A DNA stretch of 21,295 bases from Cymbomonas tetramitiformis (taxonomy: Eukaryota > Chlorophyta > Pyramimonadophyceae > Pyramimonadales > Pyramimonadaceae): NCBI GenBank assembly GCA_001247695.2, contig LGRX02027219.1, positions 1 through 21,295 of the forward strand. The letters are read 5' to 3'. The translations under genes were made by a program, and so were the position numbers. Below the pieces are notes generated by a model. The model worked only from the letters and a program-made list of their open reading frames with translations, did no database searches and was not told the origin of the DNA. Positions 18,561 to 21,295 of this stretch are shown here, piece by piece (position 1 is the first letter of the stretch; each line of letters begins with the position of its first letter).

Positions 18561-19144
18561 CATTGCTTAGTACCGTTGACGTTTTTTTGTGGCGTCCCTC
18601 TCTCGCTCTCTTATATTTTCTACTTCTGTTTTACGTTTGCGGTTTTTACGCATACGTGCGCACGCCTTGCTTATAGGCTTTGTCGCATCCATTACGCGCG
18701 GAAGGGCGAATCGGCAGCTAATCTGTGGCGTTTATGCACAATGTTATTGATCAATTCGGTTATTCGCACGCGCTGCTGCCGACAATGAATTTTGAAGCGT
18801 TCGCGCAAGCTTGGCGCAAGCGCTCACAGAAGCTTGCTGATTCAGTATCACCACGGGACGAGTGCTGTCAGTCGGCGTAACCTGTGCGCAAGACGTTTTT
18901 AATAAAATGCACGCAGATAAGCAGACAGCCAGACAACCAGAACTTTTATTTTTCGTACATTGCATTCACGGCCTCATTCCGGGATTTACATATGCGTTAT
19001 TTCGCATCATCGTTCATCTGCGTTATCAATGCGTTCCGTCGACTGCAAGATTGTCCATTTATACGCGAGGGCGCTAGCGCTCACGCTCTGCGATGACGCT
19101 TGCGCTGGTGATGGCGTTGGCGCTTGGGGTCGCTGCGGCGTTTT
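18561..19144. other. ~580-bp sequence interrupting copy 4; short ORF only
   Basis: This unique sequence separates the two parts of the fourth copy. I see no clear inverted termini or target duplication, so it may be an insertion or a recombination junction. The most protein-like frame is short: 18734-18880, plus strand, 48 codons from ATG, containing MNFEAFAQAWRKRSQKLADS. Unknown and possibly chance. Confidence 0.4.
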
Positions 19145-19213
19145 CGTTTGGCGATCGTCGGATCAGGCTGTCGGTCTTCGTCGCCCGTTGGGATTTGAGC
19201 TTTGCTGCTGCTG
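19145..19213 (+). repeat. Tandem array, copy 4, right fragment
   Basis: TTTGGCGATCGT, CGTCGCCCGTTGGGATT and GAGCTTTGCTGCTGCTG match the right half of the frame-carrying part of the unit in the same order, with a diverged centre. The CTG tract here has three triplets. The sequence then runs into the inverted repeat at 19211 instead of the ATTGACTACTAGGCG that follows in other copies. Confidence 0.8.
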
Positions 19214-19284
19214 AATGACCATCTCCGTTCGCTTTCCTCATACATAGCAAATAAATAAAAAGGCGAACGGAGATGGTCATTCAG
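19211..19284. repeat. Perfect 22-bp inverted repeat with 30-nt loop
   Basis: TGAATGACCATCTCCGTTCG within 19211-19232 pairs exactly with 19263-19284. The loop is AT-rich (AAATAAATAAAA). A third partial copy, GCGAACGGAGATG, is at 19316-19328. It could be a small inverted-repeat element that truncated copy 4 of the array, or a chance duplication from repair. It is too isolated to call a terminator. Confidence 0.9.
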
Positions 19285-19329
19285 ATGACCCATATCTAAA
19301 TTCATAACACGTACAGCGAACGGAGATGA

Positions 19330-19675
19330 AAATTTGGTTTGGGTGAAGATTATAAAGGTCAGAGGTATTCACTTGATGCCAAGACGATAAAGGTCAGAGG
19401 TAGTAAGGTAATTTGGTTTGGGTGAAGATTATAAAGGTCAGAGGTAGGTAAGTAAGGTAATTTGGTTTGGGTGAAGATTATAAAGGTCGAGGTATTTGGT
19501 CAGGGTGAAGATTATAAAGGTCGAGGTAGGTAATTTGGTTTGGGTGAAGATTATAAAGGTCAAAGGTAGGTAAGGTAAGGTAATTTGGTTTGGGTGAAGA
19601 TTATAAAGTTCAGAGGTAGGTAAGGTAAGGTAATTTGGTTTGGGTGAAGATTATAAAGGTCAGAGGCAGGTAAGC
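19330..19675 (+). repeat. ~45-bp tandem repeat, about seven copies
   Basis: The core AATTTGGTTTGGGTGAAGAT plus TATAAAGGTCAGAGG recurs about seven times, separated by variable numbers of GTAAG(GTAAG) units. One copy is replaced by a diverged stretch (TTCACTTGATGCCAAGACGA). The array ends just before the 30-bp repeats downstream of the transposase gene and may be part of the hAT element's 3' region or an independent satellite. Confidence 0.9.
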
Positions 19676-19724
19676 AAGGGTCGGTATCGCGATTTTTTAA
19701 ACTTATCAAATAACGATGAATAAC

Positions 19725-19880
19725 TCTGTTTTTATCATCGAACGACAACGATGACTTTTCTAACTTATCGGACGACACCGACAATTTTGTGAACTTATCG
19801 AACGACAACGACAATTTTGTGAACTTATCGGACGATGGCGATAGTTTTGTGAACCTATCGATCGATAATGACAAGCGAAA
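19725..19880 (-). repeat. 30-bp degenerate repeat, four to five copies
   Basis: On the plus strand the unit is GTGAACTTATCG(G/A)ACGA(C/T) followed by about 11 bases ending in TTTT. In one minus-strand frame each unit reads as a ten-residue repeat (DKFTKLSLSF-like). The period is a multiple of three and the frame is open across the whole block and on to 19560. Confidence 0.85.
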
Positions 19881-20049
19881 CGAACTAATCGAGCGATATG
19901 AATAACAGATTTGCCTCCCAAATATCGTGATAACTATCGGTAGTTCGATACCACACTGCCAAGACCCAAGAGCACAATAACTGCTAATGCAATTGACAGA
20001 CACAAAAATAGGTGGCAAGCACAACAAGCATACACACACATAATATCAC

Positions 20050-21295
20050 TTACTTAGTGTTGATGGATGCCATAAGAGAATGCTGAAGAGTCCCTTCCTT
20101 CACTGACTTACGCAGATCTGAGTGCATCTGCCCGCAGGCGCTAAATGTTCTCTCCACGCCTGCAGTGCTAGCAGGTGCCGCAAGGAACTGCCTCGCCATG
20201 CGCGCCATGTTCGGCAGCTCAGTGGAGTTCCCTCGCCACCACTCCAAGATATCTAAGTTCCCATCACAAGCAGGAAGGCTCAAGTACTTCTTGAATTCAT
20301 CTTCAACTTCAGTGCAAGGCGCGGCGGATGCTGATGACACAAGATTGTCCTCATCGTCGTCACTATCTTCTAAAAAGCTAACTAGGTTGCTCTTCTGCTC
20401 AATATGCTCAAGGGCTGGCGAAGGGACCGCAAGAGGGGTGTCAGACTCTTTAGGCATCCAGTCAGCCTCGTACGCAGAGCGTGCCAAGTGAATGATGTGA
20501 GATCTAGTCAAAGTACCTGACCGCCAGCCCTCCAACATTTTGAACTCCAAGTTTTTGTACCGCGGATCGAGGAAGGTGGAGACAGCAAAATCTTCCAGCT
20601 TGCAAGCTAGGAGATCCTTGAAGTACCTGGCACTCATCACAATTGCAACACCAAATTTAATCACACAAAGATATCTGCCGTTCTACAACCAGGTTTATGC
20701 ACCGCGTGAATAGCTACAAAAACGACAATTTATCGGAGTGCGCACCTTTGTTCAATGGCCTCAAGCAGGTTTTGCCTTGCCTCTTGCACACTTATGTTCT
20801 CGATTTTCCTGACTACCTTATTGTACTTCACTTTGCTCTCGGCCTTGAGCTTGTGGATCAAACCCCCCACCACCGGCAAAACAAAACCCGAAGTTGGCGA
20901 AGAAGTGGTCTGCAAAAGGTCCACTGCCTTGGTAGTCAGGTCCAATATGTACAAGGACTCTTTGACTATGTCCCATTCATACAGGTCCATCTTATGGTCG
21001 CGGTAACGACTTCCGTCCGGATTATCCACCGATGTCGCCGCCCTTTTGGGGTGCTCCACATCGTAAAGCTGAACCGCTTCCTATGCAAGACACGCACACT
21101 ATCAAAACACTCTTCTAGCAACACATACAATTATTCGTCTCAATCAGCAGTATTCATATATGTATGTATACAAGGCACACAACAAAAATACAAGGCACAC
21201 AAAATCCCGGAGTTGTGATGGGTGCACACCTGATTCTCTACGAACCACTTGGCCTGATTACGCGCTCCCTTCCACCCATTGCGTGTGGCGTTATC
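20050..21295 (-). CDS. hAT-superfamily transposase, C-terminal half, spliced, partial
   Basis: Three exons can be joined in frame: 21295(edge)-21230, 21080-20746 and 20626-20050. Introns of 149 nt (21081-21229) and 119 nt (20627-20745) have GT-AG ends, with exon junctions CAG|GAA and AAAG|GTAC (AG|G encoding Arg). The visible protein is about 325 residues. The first exon has QAKWFVENQ, typical of the hAT segment before the helical region. Exon 2 carries the hydrophobic helical stretch (DIVKESLYILDLTTKAVDLL). Exon 3 has FLDPRYKNLEF, an acidic Ser-rich linker, and the C-terminal dimerisation domain: LDILEWWRGN, then LPNMARMARQFLAAPASTAG, VERTFSACGQMHSDLRKS. These are hallmark residues of the family. 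The DNA-binding N-terminus and first catalytic acids lie beyond the window. The TAA at 20050-20052 overlaps a strong splice-donor-like GTAAGT. No lesion is seen in the visible part. Confidence 0.9.

Noticed and set aside
20165..21218. Plus-strand ORFs of 108, 173 and 83 codons
   Set aside because: Antisense shadows of the hAT transposase exons and introns.

Overview
The window looks like nuclear DNA of a eukaryote, most likely a repeat-rich alga (a green/prasinophyte-type alga is my guess, from overall style only). Reasons: a transposase gene interrupted by GT-AG introns, a copia-type primer-binding site complementary to initiator tRNA-Met, long microsatellites, satellite-like tandem arrays and nested DNA transposons. 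There are no operons, ribosome-binding sites or dense gene order. I see no intact host gene; nearly everything recognisable is mobile or repetitive.

Layout. 1-2330 is GC-rich, opens with a 34-bp tandem repeat and holds only broken or doubtful coding tracts. 2340-3352 has no clear gene. 3353-4948 is the left part of an LTR retroelement: a putative ~207-bp LTR, a PBS one mismatch from the copia consensus, then a long gag-like reading frame broken by one stop and one homopolymer frameshift. No reverse transcriptase and no second LTR are visible. 5811-8364 has several protein-like, Q/P/S-rich tracts broken by stops and frame changes (unknown gene or gag remnants). About 8400-17500 is AT-richer and ORF-poor, with a degenerate HNH-endonuclease-like ORF (10216-10578), a four-knuckle CxxC putative zinc protein (14562-15083, minus) and microsatellites.

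The most striking structure is 11403-12865: a foldback transposon whose terminal inverted repeats are arrays of a ~30-bp unit (about nine copies per arm), flanked by ATATT direct repeats. Its left arm carries a 545-bp piggyBac-like MITE inserted at a TTAA and flanked by TTAA on both sides; removing it restores the 30-bp repeat and equalises the two arms (~270 versus ~276 bp). The core of the foldback is a further set of nested palindromes with its own 23-bp inverted termini.

17538-19215 is a 315-318-bp tandem array, each full copy carrying an open frame of 77-78 codons ending in a CTG/poly-Leu tract that shortens 8, 7, 6 from copy to copy; the fourth copy is split by ~600 bp of unrelated sequence. 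19330-19675 is a ~45-bp tandem repeat. 19690-21295 is the 3' half of a hAT transposase gene on the minus strand, running off the window end, with two introns that can be placed to the base.
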